A DNA stretch of 64,000 nucleotides from DLKC01 sp002478885 (GTDB taxonomy: Bacteria; Bacteroidota; Bacteroidia; Chitinophagales; Chitinophagaceae). Below the pieces are notes generated by a model. That model did no database searches. It was not told the DNA's origin and saw only the letters and a list, made by a program, of their open reading frames with translations. The position numbers and the translations under genes were made by a program. Numbering within the stretch: position 1 is the first letter of the stretch; each line of letters starts with the position of its first letter. Location: NCBI GenBank assembly GCA_046329585.1, contig JAXLUI010000003.1:124001-188000 (forward strand), given 5' to 3'. Below are positions 52,087 through 59,724 of the stretch, one piece after another.

Positions 52087-53523
52087 ATGCCCGAGCAGCA
52101 ATCGTTTAACCGTACCATAGGTTACTCAACAGCAATTGCAATTGTAATCAGCAGTGTTATTGGTTCTGGTATTTTTATGCGACCGGCGGAAATGGCTGGC
52201 TTATTAGGCTCACCATGGCTCATTTTTCTTGCATGGATTATTGCCGGTGTTTTTTCGATTTTTACAATCATGGTAATTGCAGAGGTTGGAGCAATGATGC
52301 CGGCTACCGGTGGTCAATACGTGTTCATGGAAAAAATGTACGGCAGGTTTTGGGCTTACCTTTATGGATGGGCCAATTTTGCTGTAATTAATACAGCCGC
52401 CGGCGCAGGCATAACATTTATCTGTGCCCAGTATCTTGAATATTTTTTCAAGCTGCCCCGCTTTTCCCCGGAAATTGAGCAATCTGTTATGCTGCATTTG
52501 CCTTTTGTCGGCGACATATTGCCACTGGAAAATTTTGGCGTGAAAATGCTTACTGTTTTTCTGTTGTTTATTTCCACTTATGTCGCTTACAGAAGCACAA
52601 AACTTGGTGGCGTGGTACAGGTAGTTTTCACTGTGGCAAAAGTACTGGCAATTGGTTTGCTTATCGGCGGGCTTTTCGCGTCGGGGAAAGGCGATTATAG
52701 CAATTTTATTACTGAAGATGCCACCATAAAACCCGCGGGCTTTGCGCTACTAATTGCCATGGTGGCCGCATGCAATGGAGCCTTACAGGCACTGGATGGG
52801 GCTTATCAAATAGTTTATATGGCGGGTGAAGTAAAAAATCCAGGCAAATCTTTACCACGCAGCCTCATACTAGGCTTACTTGTTTGCATGATTATTTATA
52901 TGCTGGTAACCGCATCAATGGTCTATATGCTGCCGGTGCACGATATGGCTTCTTCAAAACTGGTCGCATCTGATGCTGCAAAAGCCGCTTTCGGCATAAT
53001 AGGTGGTGGCATTATTGCATTACTCATTTGCCTGTCCGTTCTTGGCGCCACTAATGCGCTGGTATTATGTGCACCACGCATCACTTTTGCGATGGCTGAG
53101 GAAAGAGCCTTCCCCGCATGGGCAGGCAAAATGCACCCCAAATTTAAAACCCCGGGGAATGCGCTGGTACTGCATTTTATCTGGATGTCGATACTCGTTA
53201 TAAGCGGTTCGTTCATCATTCTTGCAGACATGTACATTTTTATTGTGTGGACATTCAACCTTATGATCATTTACGGCCTTTTTATTCTTCGAAAAAAAAT
53301 GCCCGATGCAGAAAGGCCTTATAAAGTTTGGGGCTACCCATGGATGCCGTTGCTGGCACTTTTCTTCAATGCCTTTTACCTGGTAATGGTTTTGTATAGG
53401 GATATCAGCGATTATATTTCGGGCAAAACGCACATCATGAATTCTGTTTTTGGTCTCGTTCTTACCGCATTAGGCATTCCGCTTTACTGGTATTTTAAAA
53501 CGCGACAGACAAAGCAAGCATAA
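52087..53523 (+). CDS. APC-family amino-acid permease
   Basis: A 478-residue protein with about 12 membrane segments. The APC signature GYSTAIAIVISSVIGSGIFMRP is at residues 10-32, where the GSGIF unwound segment binds the amino-acid backbone. Further motifs include AWIIAGVFSIFTIMVIAEVGAMMPATGGQYVF and YMAGEVKNPGKSLPRSLI. I use the ATG at 52087; an upstream TTG frame overlaps the Rieske gene. Likely an amino-acid transporter or exchanger in the inner membrane, in an operon with the Rieske gene. Confidence 0.92.
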   Translation: MPEQQSFNRTIGYSTAIAIVISSVIGSGIFMRPAEMAGLLGSPWLIFLAWIIAGVFSIFTIMVIAEVGAMMPATGGQYVFMEKMYGRFWAYLYGWANFAVINTAAGAGITFICAQYLEYFFKLPRFSPEIEQSVMLHLPFVGDILPLENFGVKMLTVFLLFISTYVAYRSTKLGGVVQVVFTVAKVLAIGLLIGGLFASGKGDYSNFITEDATIKPAGFALLIAMVAACNGALQALDGAYQIVYMAGEVKNPGKSLPRSLILGLLVCMIIYMLVTASMVYMLPVHDMASSKLVASDAAKAAFGIIGGGIIALLICLSVLGATNALVLCAPRITFAMAEERAFPAWAGKMHPKFKTPGNALVLHFIWMSILVISGSFIILADMYIFIVWTFNLMIIYGLFILRKKMPDAERPYKVWGYPWMPLLALFFNAFYLVMVLYRDISDYISGKTHIMNSVFGLVLTALGIPLYWYFKTRQTKQA

Positions 53524-53571
53524 AGACTGATGCCATTAATTGGCCAAACTAAGCGCCCTGTAGCGTCGCCT

Positions 53572-53717
53572 GTTGTGTCACTCACTTGTACAGTAAACCT
53601 GTGGGCAGCAACCGAACGACACTTTGACCACAATTCTTAGCCGATGTCTGTTCTTTTGTACAAGCGTGCGACGCAACAGGTGCCAAATACTTATTCAACA
53701 GCCGGGCTCCAAAAAAA
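53572..53717. repeat. Intergenic repeat, two inverted arms with right outer block
   Basis: The left T-form arm GTTGTGTCACTCACTTGTAC (53572-53591) is preceded by GTCGCCT. The right C-form arm GTACAAGCGTGCGACGCAAC (53658-53677) and outer block AGCCGGGCTCCAAAAAAA (53700-53717) follow. The spacer is 66 bases. It lies between the permease gene and ruvC. Confidence 0.92.
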
Positions 53718-53754
53718 GAAAAACAACCACGCGTAGCAACCAGAAAATCGCCGT

Positions 53755-53762
53755 TACATTTG
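53755..53762 (+). promoter_or_regulatory. ruvC -7 promoter element
   Basis: TACATTTG matches TAnnTTTG exactly, eight bases before the ruvC ATG, implying a very short or leaderless message. No clear -33 element. Confidence 0.5.
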
Positions 53763-53770
53763 TTGGTATA

Positions 53771-54343
53771 ATGAAACAGGCAGCAGCTTCAACAATAATT
53801 CTCGGCATTGATCCAGGTACGGTGGTCATGGGTTACGCAATTATAAAAGTGCAGGCAAACAATATTCAATTGCTTGACATGGATGCGCTGAAAGTGGGAA
53901 GCCTGAAAGACATTTACGAGCGCCTGGAGTTGATCTATTCACGCGTGAATGAGCTGATACTCAAATACCGGCCCAACACTTTCGCCATCGAAGCACCGTT
54001 CTTCGGAAAAAACGTGCAGAGCATGCTTAAACTCGGCAGGGCGCAGGGCGTTGCAATTGCGGCGGCCATGCAACACAAGATTGGCGTTACCGAATATTCG
54101 CCCAAGAAAATAAAACAATCGATAACAGGTAATGGAAACGCGGCGAAGGAGCAGGTTTGGAAGATGTTGCAAACTCAACTGAAGATAGAGGAAACACCAC
54201 AATATTTTGATGCCTCGGATGCTCTTGCTGTGGCACTTTGTCACCATTATCAAACAAGTTCCGTCTTTGCAAAAGAAGCGAAATCGTTTAAGGGCTGGGA
54301 TGACTTTCTTACAAAGAATCCTGGCAGGCTGCTTAAAAAGTAG
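53771..54343 (+). CDS. ruvC: Holliday-junction resolvase RuvC
   Basis: A 190-residue endonuclease that cuts four-way junctions in recombinational repair. The catalytic acidic tetrad is visible: Asp14 (GIDPGT), Glu74 (IEAPFFGKN), Asp147 and Asp150 (FDASDALAVALCH), spaced as in E. coli RuvC. The open frame extends upstream through an intergenic repeat (CTSVRRNR), so I place the start at the ATG at 53771. ruvA and ruvB are not in the window. It converges with a HIT-family gene five bases away. Confidence 0.96.
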   Translation: MKQAAASTIILGIDPGTVVMGYAIIKVQANNIQLLDMDALKVGSLKDIYERLELIYSRVNELILKYRPNTFAIEAPFFGKNVQSMLKLGRAQGVAIAAAMQHKIGVTEYSPKKIKQSITGNGNAAKEQVWKMLQTQLKIEETPQYFDASDALAVALCHHYQTSSVFAKEAKSFKGWDDFLTKNPGRLLKK

Positions 54344-54348
54344 TTTGC

Positions 54349-54738
54349 CTATAACGCATCTATAATTTGCTGCTGTATTTTTTTAAACTCGTCGGTACTG
54401 AGTTTGAGTTTTAGCCTTGTAAAATTAAGATCATCAGCCGACTTGATTGGCACTAAATGCATGTGGGCATGCGGCACTTCGAGACCAATAACTTCAATAC
54501 CGCAACGGTCGCATGGAAAAACTTTTTCTATTGCTTTGGCGATTGGTTTGGCAAAAAGAAGCATCGCAGCAAGGTATTCAGCGGGCAAATCGAATAGTTT
54601 GTCTACTTCAATTTTTGGTATAACAAGCACGTGACCTTTGGCCATGGGGAAAATGTCGAGAAAGGCAAAGAACTTTTCATTTTCTGCAATTTTATAAGAG
54701 GGTATCTCGCCTGCAATTATTTTTGAAAAAATAGTCAT
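54349..54738 (-). CDS. HIT-family protein
   Basis: A 129-residue protein with the histidine-triad motif HAHMHLVP (His90, His92, His94), preceded by the usual IPSYKIAENEKFFAFLDIFPMAKGHVLVIPK. HIT proteins act on nucleoside phosphoramidates or dinucleotides. The branch looks like the HINT/bacterial HIT group. Its start follows greA on the same strand across a hairpin at 54781-54808. Confidence 0.92.
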   Translation of the reverse strand: MTIFSKIIAGEIPSYKIAENEKFFAFLDIFPMAKGHVLVIPKIEVDKLFDLPAEYLAAMLLFAKPIAKAIEKVFPCDRCGIEVIGLEVPHAHMHLVPIKSADDLNFTRLKLKLSTDEFKKIQQQIIDAL

Positions 54739-54780
54739 GATGTTATTTTTTTGATCGGTTAATTTGTGGCGCTGACTAAT

Positions 54781-54808
54781 AAAAAATCCCCACGATTGCG
54801 GGGTTTTT
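54781..54808. terminator. Terminator between greA and HIT gene
   Basis: A short stem CCCC (54788-54791) with GGGG (54800-54803), extended by one inner C-G pair, is flanked by AAAAAA and TTTTT. It would work on the minus strand after greA and is symmetrical enough to act on both. Confidence 0.75.
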
Positions 54809-54830
54809 AAAATGCTTTGCAGCGATGCTA

Positions 54831-55304
54831 TTACAAACCGATTGCTTCAATTTTAAATTTGATTACGCCGGTGGGCGCCTGTATTTCTACGACGTCGCCG
54901 ATAACTTTTCCCAGTAATCCCTTTCCTATGGGCGAGTTTACGGAAATCTTGCCGGCCTTGAGATCAGCTTCCTTTTCACCCACTACCTGGTAAGTAACGG
55001 TTTTTTTGGTGGCAACATTGGTAATGGTAACACGGGTAAGGATCGATACTTTACTCGTGTCAATTTCACTTGCATCAACAATCCTTGCACTGGCGAGTTG
55101 CGTTTCAAGCAATTTCATTTTTGCTTCCAATATTCCTTGTGCTTCTTTGGCCGCATCGTACTCTGCATTCTCTTTCAGGTCGCCTTTTTCTCTCGCCTCG
55201 GCTATCGCCCTTGATGCGGCAGGCCTTTCAATAGTTTTCATATGATGCAGTTCTTCCTTCATCTTCTCAAAAGCTTCTTTTGAAACATACATAACATCAC
55301 TCAT
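54831..55304 (-). CDS. greA: Transcription elongation factor GreA
   Basis: A 157-residue factor that rescues backtracked RNA polymerase by stimulating transcript cleavage. The N-terminal coiled coil carries the acidic tip region GDLKENAEYDAAKEAQ. The C-terminal FKBP-like domain has VTYQVVGEKEADLKAGKISVNSPIGKGLLGK and ends VIKFKIEAIGL. I use the ATG at 55302-55304; a TTG two codons upstream is also open. The upstream leader contains two hairpins with T-runs (55331-55366 and 55417-55439). Confidence 0.96.
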   Translation of the reverse strand: MSDVMYVSKEAFEKMKEELHHMKTIERPAASRAIAEAREKGDLKENAEYDAAKEAQGILEAKMKLLETQLASARIVDASEIDTSKVSILTRVTITNVATKKTVTYQVVGEKEADLKAGKISVNSPIGKGLLGKVIGDVVEIQAPTGVIKFKIEAIGL

Positions 55305-55330
55305 ATACAAAATGGTTTAAATCAGAGATA

Positions 55331-55366
55331 AAAAAAATACAACGCTGCAAATCAGATGCAGCGTTG
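55331..55366 (-). terminator. Strong terminator-like hairpin in greA leader
   Basis: Perfect arms CAACGCTGCA (55340-55349) and TGCAGCGTTG (55357-55366) around a seven-base loop, followed on the minus strand by TATTTTTTTT. It lies 27 bases before the greA ATG with no upstream gene on that strand to terminate. A second, smaller hairpin (CGCCG 55423-55427 with CGGCG 55434-55438, then CTTTTTG) lies further upstream. Confidence 0.7.
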
Positions 55367-55512
55367 CACAAAACAAAAATAGCAAATCTATTTTCAAAAA
55401 AACAAGGTTCGCCCTCAAAAAGCGCCGGAGAGTCGGCGTTCGGGCTGTTTTCACACCCGCAAACATGACTTTACTCAGCCTTTTTTCAGTACCCATAAAG
55501 TAGATTTGCCGC

Positions 55513-56031
55513 ATGAAACTTAAACCCTTAAACCCAGAAAACAACAATTCAATCATTTTCGGAAATAGTCATTCCGGACTTCATTACTGGATTGGTTTGT
55601 TGTCAAATGGTCACGATTATTTTATTGGCCAGTCATTTCGCTCACCCGCAACCGGCCGGTTGAGATCTATTTGCATTCTGCCGGAATTGATACTTGAAAA
55701 CATCACTGCCAGGCTATCTGTTTTCCACTTCGACAGGGAACGCTCCCAATGCCGGGAGAAGCTCGCCGAAACAGTCTTAACCCTGCAAACCTGCGATGCA
55801 AAATCCTGGGCTAGCTTCAACAGTCTTGATCTTGAGCTCGAAAGAGACAAAGACTATTGCTTTAAGATTGACTGCAATGATGGAAAGATGATGGCCGTAG
55901 CCGAATGCGCATGGAATAATGCTCCTGGTTGCAGCGATGGTGCAGAGTGGGTTGGGCATTCAGCCAACACCGATGGCCATTTTTTTGCTGGCTTTGGACT
56001 AACATTCCTTGCTGAGATCCGCGCTAATTAG
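55513..56031 (+). CDS. Unrecognised 172-residue protein
   Basis: No signal peptide or membrane segment. The sequence alternates hydrophobic and polar residues as in a beta-sandwich (GLHYWIGLLSNGHDYFIGQSFRSPATGRLRSICILPELI, later KDYCFKIDCNDGKMMAVAECAWNN and GHFFAGFGLTFLAEIRAN). It contains several cysteines. The layout recalls small carbohydrate-binding-like folds, but I do not recognise a family. It stands alone, divergent from greA. Codon use looks like the neighbours. Confidence 0.6.
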   Translation: MKLKPLNPENNNSIIFGNSHSGLHYWIGLLSNGHDYFIGQSFRSPATGRLRSICILPELILENITARLSVFHFDRERSQCREKLAETVLTLQTCDAKSWASFNSLDLELERDKDYCFKIDCNDGKMMAVAECAWNNAPGCSDGAEWVGHSANTDGHFFAGFGLTFLAEIRAN

Positions 56032-56067
56032 AATTTGGTGCCGGCTTTTGTAACATTCCCGGGCTTT

Positions 56068-56088
56068 GCTTGCGACGCTCCCTTGTGC
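56068..56088. repeat. Degenerate intergenic repeat arm
   Basis: GCTTGCGACGCTCCCTTGTGC keeps the length and several positions of the left arm and is preceded by CCCGGGCTTT and TGCCGGCTTTTGT, resembling the left outer block. Probably a decayed copy. Confidence 0.5.
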
Positions 56089-56133
56089 GCCATAGCTTTA
56101 TTCGGCGACTGGAAAACTGTTTTGTCAATGCAT

Positions 56134-56161
56134 AAAAAAAGACCGCCCCCACCGGGCGATC
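56134..56161 (-). terminator. Terminator after NTF2-like lipoprotein gene
   Basis: Arms GACCGCCC (56141-56148) and GGGCGATC (56154-56161), with one wobble, are preceded by seven A bases (56134-56140) that become a T-run on the minus strand. It is 30 bases past the stop at 56191. Confidence 0.85.
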
Positions 56162-56190
56162 TCTTATGTCAATTACAAACAAATCGGTAG

Positions 56191-56736
56191 TTATTTTACC
56201 GGAGCATAGCGTGCAAATGTGCCCCTGTAATAGATTTTGCCATCCCTAAAACGCCATGTTTCCTGATAGGTGGTGGAGTCTTTCGATCCATCTTTTCTTG
56301 TAACTTTTTCAGTCATCCAGGTAGCCACCCAATCTTCATTCTTGTCGTTACTGTGCAATGGAATAAAGGCAAGAAATTCTTCGCTAAGACTGTCAAAATT
56401 ACTTCTGAAGGATTTTACATTTTTAATAATCTGCTGCTTGGGTAGACGTGCGGTAACATTATCATAGCTAACGCTGGTAACTGTATCTGCAAGATACTTG
56501 TCAAATTCATCGATATTATTGCTCTCAATGGCTTTGTAAAGATCAAGTACAACTTTTGCGTTGCCAGCATCTCCTATTTTCCAATCAGAGGAGTAAGCGG
56601 CACTATAGGGAAAACTAACTGCAGCTGCCGCGGCTTCAGGCTGGGGTGTGGTTTCTTCCACTTTTTTCTCATTTGTTGAATTGCCACAAGAAAAAAGAAA
56701 CATCGATAATACCGGCAGGAATTTAATTTTTTTCAT
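56191..56736 (-). CDS. NTF2/SnoaL-like lipoprotein
   Basis: A 181-residue lipoprotein (lipobox FLFSC, Cys17), with a low-complexity linker (EETTPQPEAAAAAV) and a C-terminal domain. That domain's pattern is NAKVVLDLYKAIESNNIDEFDKYLADTVTSVSYDN, then LHSNDKNEDWVATWMTEKVTRKDGSKDSTTYQETWRFRDGKIYYRGTFAR, which fits the cone-shaped NTF2-like fold. Such domains bind small ligands or are enzymes; no catalytic residues can be assigned. Single-gene unit with its own terminator. Confidence 0.8.
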   Translation of the reverse strand: MKKIKFLPVLSMFLFSCGNSTNEKKVEETTPQPEAAAAAVSFPYSAAYSSDWKIGDAGNAKVVLDLYKAIESNNIDEFDKYLADTVTSVSYDNVTARLPKQQIIKNVKSFRSNFDSLSEEFLAFIPLHSNDKNEDWVATWMTEKVTRKDGSKDSTTYQETWRFRDGKIYYRGTFARYAPVK

Positions 56737-56842
56737 AATGAAGGTTTACAGTTTTCAGATCATTTTGTTCTGCCCGGCTAATTTAGCATTTATATACCCA
56801 CCGACATTTATTTAAGCGAAAATTTAAGCAGTTATGCAATCG

Positions 56843-57769
56843 CTACAAGCCCAATTTGTCTAAAACGATCTTCGCCATTTTATAATAGGCTTCGTGGCTA
56901 TAACCAGCAATGTGGGGTGTAACGATAACGTTGGGTTGAGCGCAAAGCCAATCAAGATTTGCCCTTTCTGTATCGCTATAAGTTTCCATTTTTTCATTTT
57001 CCAGAACATCGATACCAGCAGCAGCAATTTTACCATTCCTTAGCGCTTTTATTAAAGCTTCTGTATTTGTAACCTTACCACGGCAGGCGGTAAGAAAATA
57101 TGGTTGTTCCTTAAAAGCATCAAAAAAAGCGTCATCGGCGTAGTGAAATGTCTCATCGGTAAGCGGCAGGTGAAGACTGATAACATCTGCATACCGGAAG
57201 ATTTGTTCAGGGGCAGCTTCCCGCACATAGCCGTTAGCGAAACCGGTTTTATACTTGTCAAAAGCAAGCACAGTTACATCAAACGAAGAAAGCAATTTTG
57301 CGAATGCCGACCCCGTATTGCCATAACCTATAATGCCGACAGTCTTGCCCGTTAGTTCCGTGCCCCGGTTTGCGGCCCTTATCCAGTGCCCGGCTTTCAC
57401 TTCATCGAAGCTGCTACAAATTTTTTTCATTAGGCTAAGCAGCATTCCAAGCGTATGTTCAGCAACGGCATTCCGGTTGCCTTCGGCGCTGCTTTCACAT
57501 CTAATACCTTTTGACAAAGCAAAATCCACATCTATTAATTCCATGCCACTGCCAAGACGACCAATCCACTTAAGATTCGTTGCCTTTTCAATAACTGTGC
57601 GATCAATTTTTAATCTTGTGGTTACGATAAGGCCGTCAAACAGCTCAACACAGTTCAGCAACTCGTCGTACGTAATCTTTGGCTGATAAACTACTTCACA
57701 TGTACTATTCCGCAAACGCTCAGTCAGGTATTCATGAACTTCGGCGGTTATCAAAACCTTTCGTTTCAT
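56843..57769 (-). CDS. D-isomer-specific 2-hydroxyacid dehydrogenase
   Basis: A 308-residue NAD-dependent enzyme. The NAD-binding motif is GKTVGIIGYGNTGSAF (glycines 148, 150 and 153). The catalytic triad is Arg230 (ACRGKV), Glu257 (GIDVLENEK) and His286 (VTPHIAGYS). Length and motifs fit glycerate or phosphoglycerate dehydrogenase-like members, but there is no ACT domain, so it is not a typical serine-pathway SerA. It lies 39 bases after rsmA on the same strand. Confidence 0.9.
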   Translation of the reverse strand: MKRKVLITAEVHEYLTERLRNSTCEVVYQPKITYDELLNCVELFDGLIVTTRLKIDRTVIEKATNLKWIGRLGSGMELIDVDFALSKGIRCESSAEGNRNAVAEHTLGMLLSLMKKICSSFDEVKAGHWIRAANRGTELTGKTVGIIGYGNTGSAFAKLLSSFDVTVLAFDKYKTGFANGYVREAAPEQIFRYADVISLHLPLTDETFHYADDAFFDAFKEQPYFLTACRGKVTNTEALIKALRNGKIAAAGIDVLENEKMETYSDTERANLDWLCAQPNVIVTPHIAGYSHEAYYKMAKIVLDKLGL

Positions 57770-57808
57770 TCTGCTTTAATTTTCTTTTTTGAATAACTCA
57801 CATAAAGG

Positions 57809-58576
57809 CTATTTCATTCTAAAAGTAAGCGCAGCGAAATCTTCCACGCTTAGTTGCTCGGCTCTTTTTGTAAAAATACTATCAGCCAATACTTCTTCTA
57901 AAAAAAGAGATTTGACGGCATTACGCAACATTTTTCTTCGTTGGTTAAATGCGGTCTTCACAAGATTAAAAAAAGCCTTCTGCGAGCGCATTTCACAAAC
58001 GGAGTCCTTTCTTTTTAATTGTATCATCCCGCTCATCACTTTAGGAGGCGGATTAAAACAACCGGGTGATACATCGAACAAATAGTTAACGGTATAAAAA
58101 GCCTGCACGAGCACACTTAATATGCCATAATCCTTGTTGCCTGGCTTTGCCGCAATTCTTACTGCCACTTCCTTTTGGAACATGCCGATTGTTATGGGCA
58201 CCTGCGTTTTCCAATCAAGAATTTTAAATAATATCTGCGAGGAAATGTTATAGGGAAAGTTGCCGATCACGATAAATTCATTTTCAAAAGCGGGCACCGT
58301 ATCTAAAAAATCCTGGTGAATTATACGGCCAGTTAAAGCCGGGAATTTCTTTTCGAGATATTGTACTTTTTCTTCATCAAGCTCTACCGCCTTTAAATCT
58401 ATATCGCTTAACTGCAACAAGTGCATAGTAAGAGCCCCTGCGCCCGGGCCTACCTCCAGCAGTTGCCTGATGCCGGTCAAACTCAACTGCAGCTGCAAAG
58501 CAGCAATGATTTTTCTGATGACGTGCTCATCCTTAAGAAAATGCTGCCCCAGCGACTTTTTTAATGTGTATTGCAT
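57809..58576 (-). CDS. rsmA: 16S rRNA dimethyladenosine transferase
   Basis: A 255-residue methyltransferase (KsgA) that dimethylates two adjacent adenines near the 3' end of 16S rRNA. Motifs are intact: LKKSLGQHFLKDEHVIRKI at the N-terminus, SAM-binding LEVGPGAGALTMHLLQ, and the catalytic NFPY in VIGNFPYNISSQILFKIL. The C-terminal helical region has NLVKTAFNQRRKMLRNAV. I use the ATG at 58574-58576; a GTG two codons upstream is open. Confidence 0.97.
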   Translation of the reverse strand: MQYTLKKSLGQHFLKDEHVIRKIIAALQLQLSLTGIRQLLEVGPGAGALTMHLLQLSDIDLKAVELDEEKVQYLEKKFPALTGRIIHQDFLDTVPAFENEFIVIGNFPYNISSQILFKILDWKTQVPITIGMFQKEVAVRIAAKPGNKDYGILSVLVQAFYTVNYLFDVSPGCFNPPPKVMSGMIQLKRKDSVCEMRSQKAFFNLVKTAFNQRRKMLRNAVKSLFLEEVLADSIFTKRAEQLSVEDFAALTFRMK

Positions 58577-58640
58577 CGCCACAAAAGTAATTGATTGAAA
58601 TGACTGCTATTGCTTGTTACACCACAACACTTTATCAATA

Positions 58641-58671
58641 AAAAAACCCGGTGCATCCCGGGTCATTTTTT
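58641..58671. terminator. Terminator between the universal stress protein gene and rsmA
   Basis: Arms ACCCGG (58646-58651) and CCGGGT (58658-58663) around a six-base loop, flanked by AAAAAA and TTTTTT. Downstream of the stress-protein gene on the minus strand. Confidence 0.85.
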
Positions 58672-58686
58672 GAATTGGTTATTGCA

Positions 58687-59472
58687 TTATTCATGAACAA
58701 CCAGTAAAGGAACCCTGCTTTGGTAAGCGAGCTTTTTAGTGTGGCTACTTTTGAAAATTCGGTGGAACCGAGAGTGCTCCTTGTGAACACTTATAATAAG
58801 GTCAATATTCTTATCCTCCGCAAACTGGTTAATGGCTTCATCAATGTCAAACAACCGCAGAAAATAAAACTCGGGTTTGTATTCGGCGAACATTTCCATC
58901 AGCCTGGTTTTCTCTGCTTCATATTCTTCTGTAAGTGCCACATAATGCTCTTCGTTTACGTTTACAATGTGTAACTGTGGCTGAAATATGTTCAAAACTT
59001 TCTTTATCGGCAATGTCGGCGTAGCCTTGTATACATTTACCAGGTCGGTTGTAAACAGCACATTTTTTACATCCCTGTATTCGCAATCCTGCGGGACAAT
59101 AATTACGGGGCAATATTTTGTTTCAGCCACTTTTATCGCATTGCTGCCCATAAAAACCTGTGCTATGGCAGACTTACCGGTGATTCCCATCACAATAATG
59201 TCTGTCTGCCGGTGCCTGGAAAGCTTTTCCAGCTCTTCAACGAAATCATCACCCTGTTCAGCAAGTACAGAAATTGTTGCGTTTGTAATTGTTGCCAATT
59301 CCTCTTTTAGTTTTAAAAGACTTTCCAGCCTGTTTTCCCCCTCTTCATCTTTCTCATAACAATGATAAAGTAACATTTCAATCTGCTCATGCCCATTAAA
59401 TAATTGTGCTGCAAACCTTGCTGCGTTAAGTGAAATCTCAGAAAAGTCAACGGGTACAATCGCTGTATTCAT
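58687..59472 (-). CDS. Universal stress protein, two tandem Usp domains
   Basis: A 261-residue cytoplasmic protein. The first Usp domain (1-130) has IVPVDFSEISLNAARFA and the ATP-binding signature G96-xx-G99-9x-G109-Ser (MGITGKSAIAQVFMGSN). The second (about 135-261, NVLFTTDLVNVYKATPTLPIKKVLNIFQPQLHIVNV) ends in LLVVHE and lacks the full ATP signature. Such two-domain proteins are common in Bacteroidota; their role is in stress adaptation, not further defined here. Confidence 0.92.
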   Translation of the reverse strand: MNTAIVPVDFSEISLNAARFAAQLFNGHEQIEMLLYHCYEKDEEGENRLESLLKLKEELATITNATISVLAEQGDDFVEELEKLSRHRQTDIIVMGITGKSAIAQVFMGSNAIKVAETKYCPVIIVPQDCEYRDVKNVLFTTDLVNVYKATPTLPIKKVLNIFQPQLHIVNVNEEHYVALTEEYEAEKTRLMEMFAEYKPEFYFLRLFDIDEAINQFAEDKNIDLIISVHKEHSRFHRIFKSSHTKKLAYQSRVPLLVVHE

Positions 59473-59608
59473 AGCATCTTTTTTATGTTTTTTTAAAACT
59501 AAGCTAAATTATATAATTGGAATGATGTAAAACGCAAAACCACCTTTCATTTATCGCTGGTTTGCATTTTAGCAGGCTGCTGTAATTTGTTGGTTAGAAT
59601 TACAGGAA

Positions 59609-59628
59609 GCTGAAGTGTGCGACGCAAG
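59609..59628. repeat. Partial intergenic repeat arm
   Basis: GAAGTGTGCGACGCAAG matches the CAAC end of the right-type arm (AGTGTGCGACGCAA). The GTAC end is lost, being replaced by a separate small hairpin (CTGTAATT with AATTACAG, 59580-59605). It lies in the divergent gap between the stress protein and pdxA genes. Confidence 0.7.
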
Positions 59629-59724
59629 AAAAGTTACATGCTTATTCAAATGCCGATCACAAAACAAATATCAATAATTATCGCTAAACTGAGAATGCTT
59701 ATTTTTACGGCAAAACAAGATTGC

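Noticed and set aside
12827..53717. Repeat elements as simple bidirectional terminators
   Set aside because: They occur in divergent promoter gaps as well as convergent ones and lack consistent T-runs after a stem.
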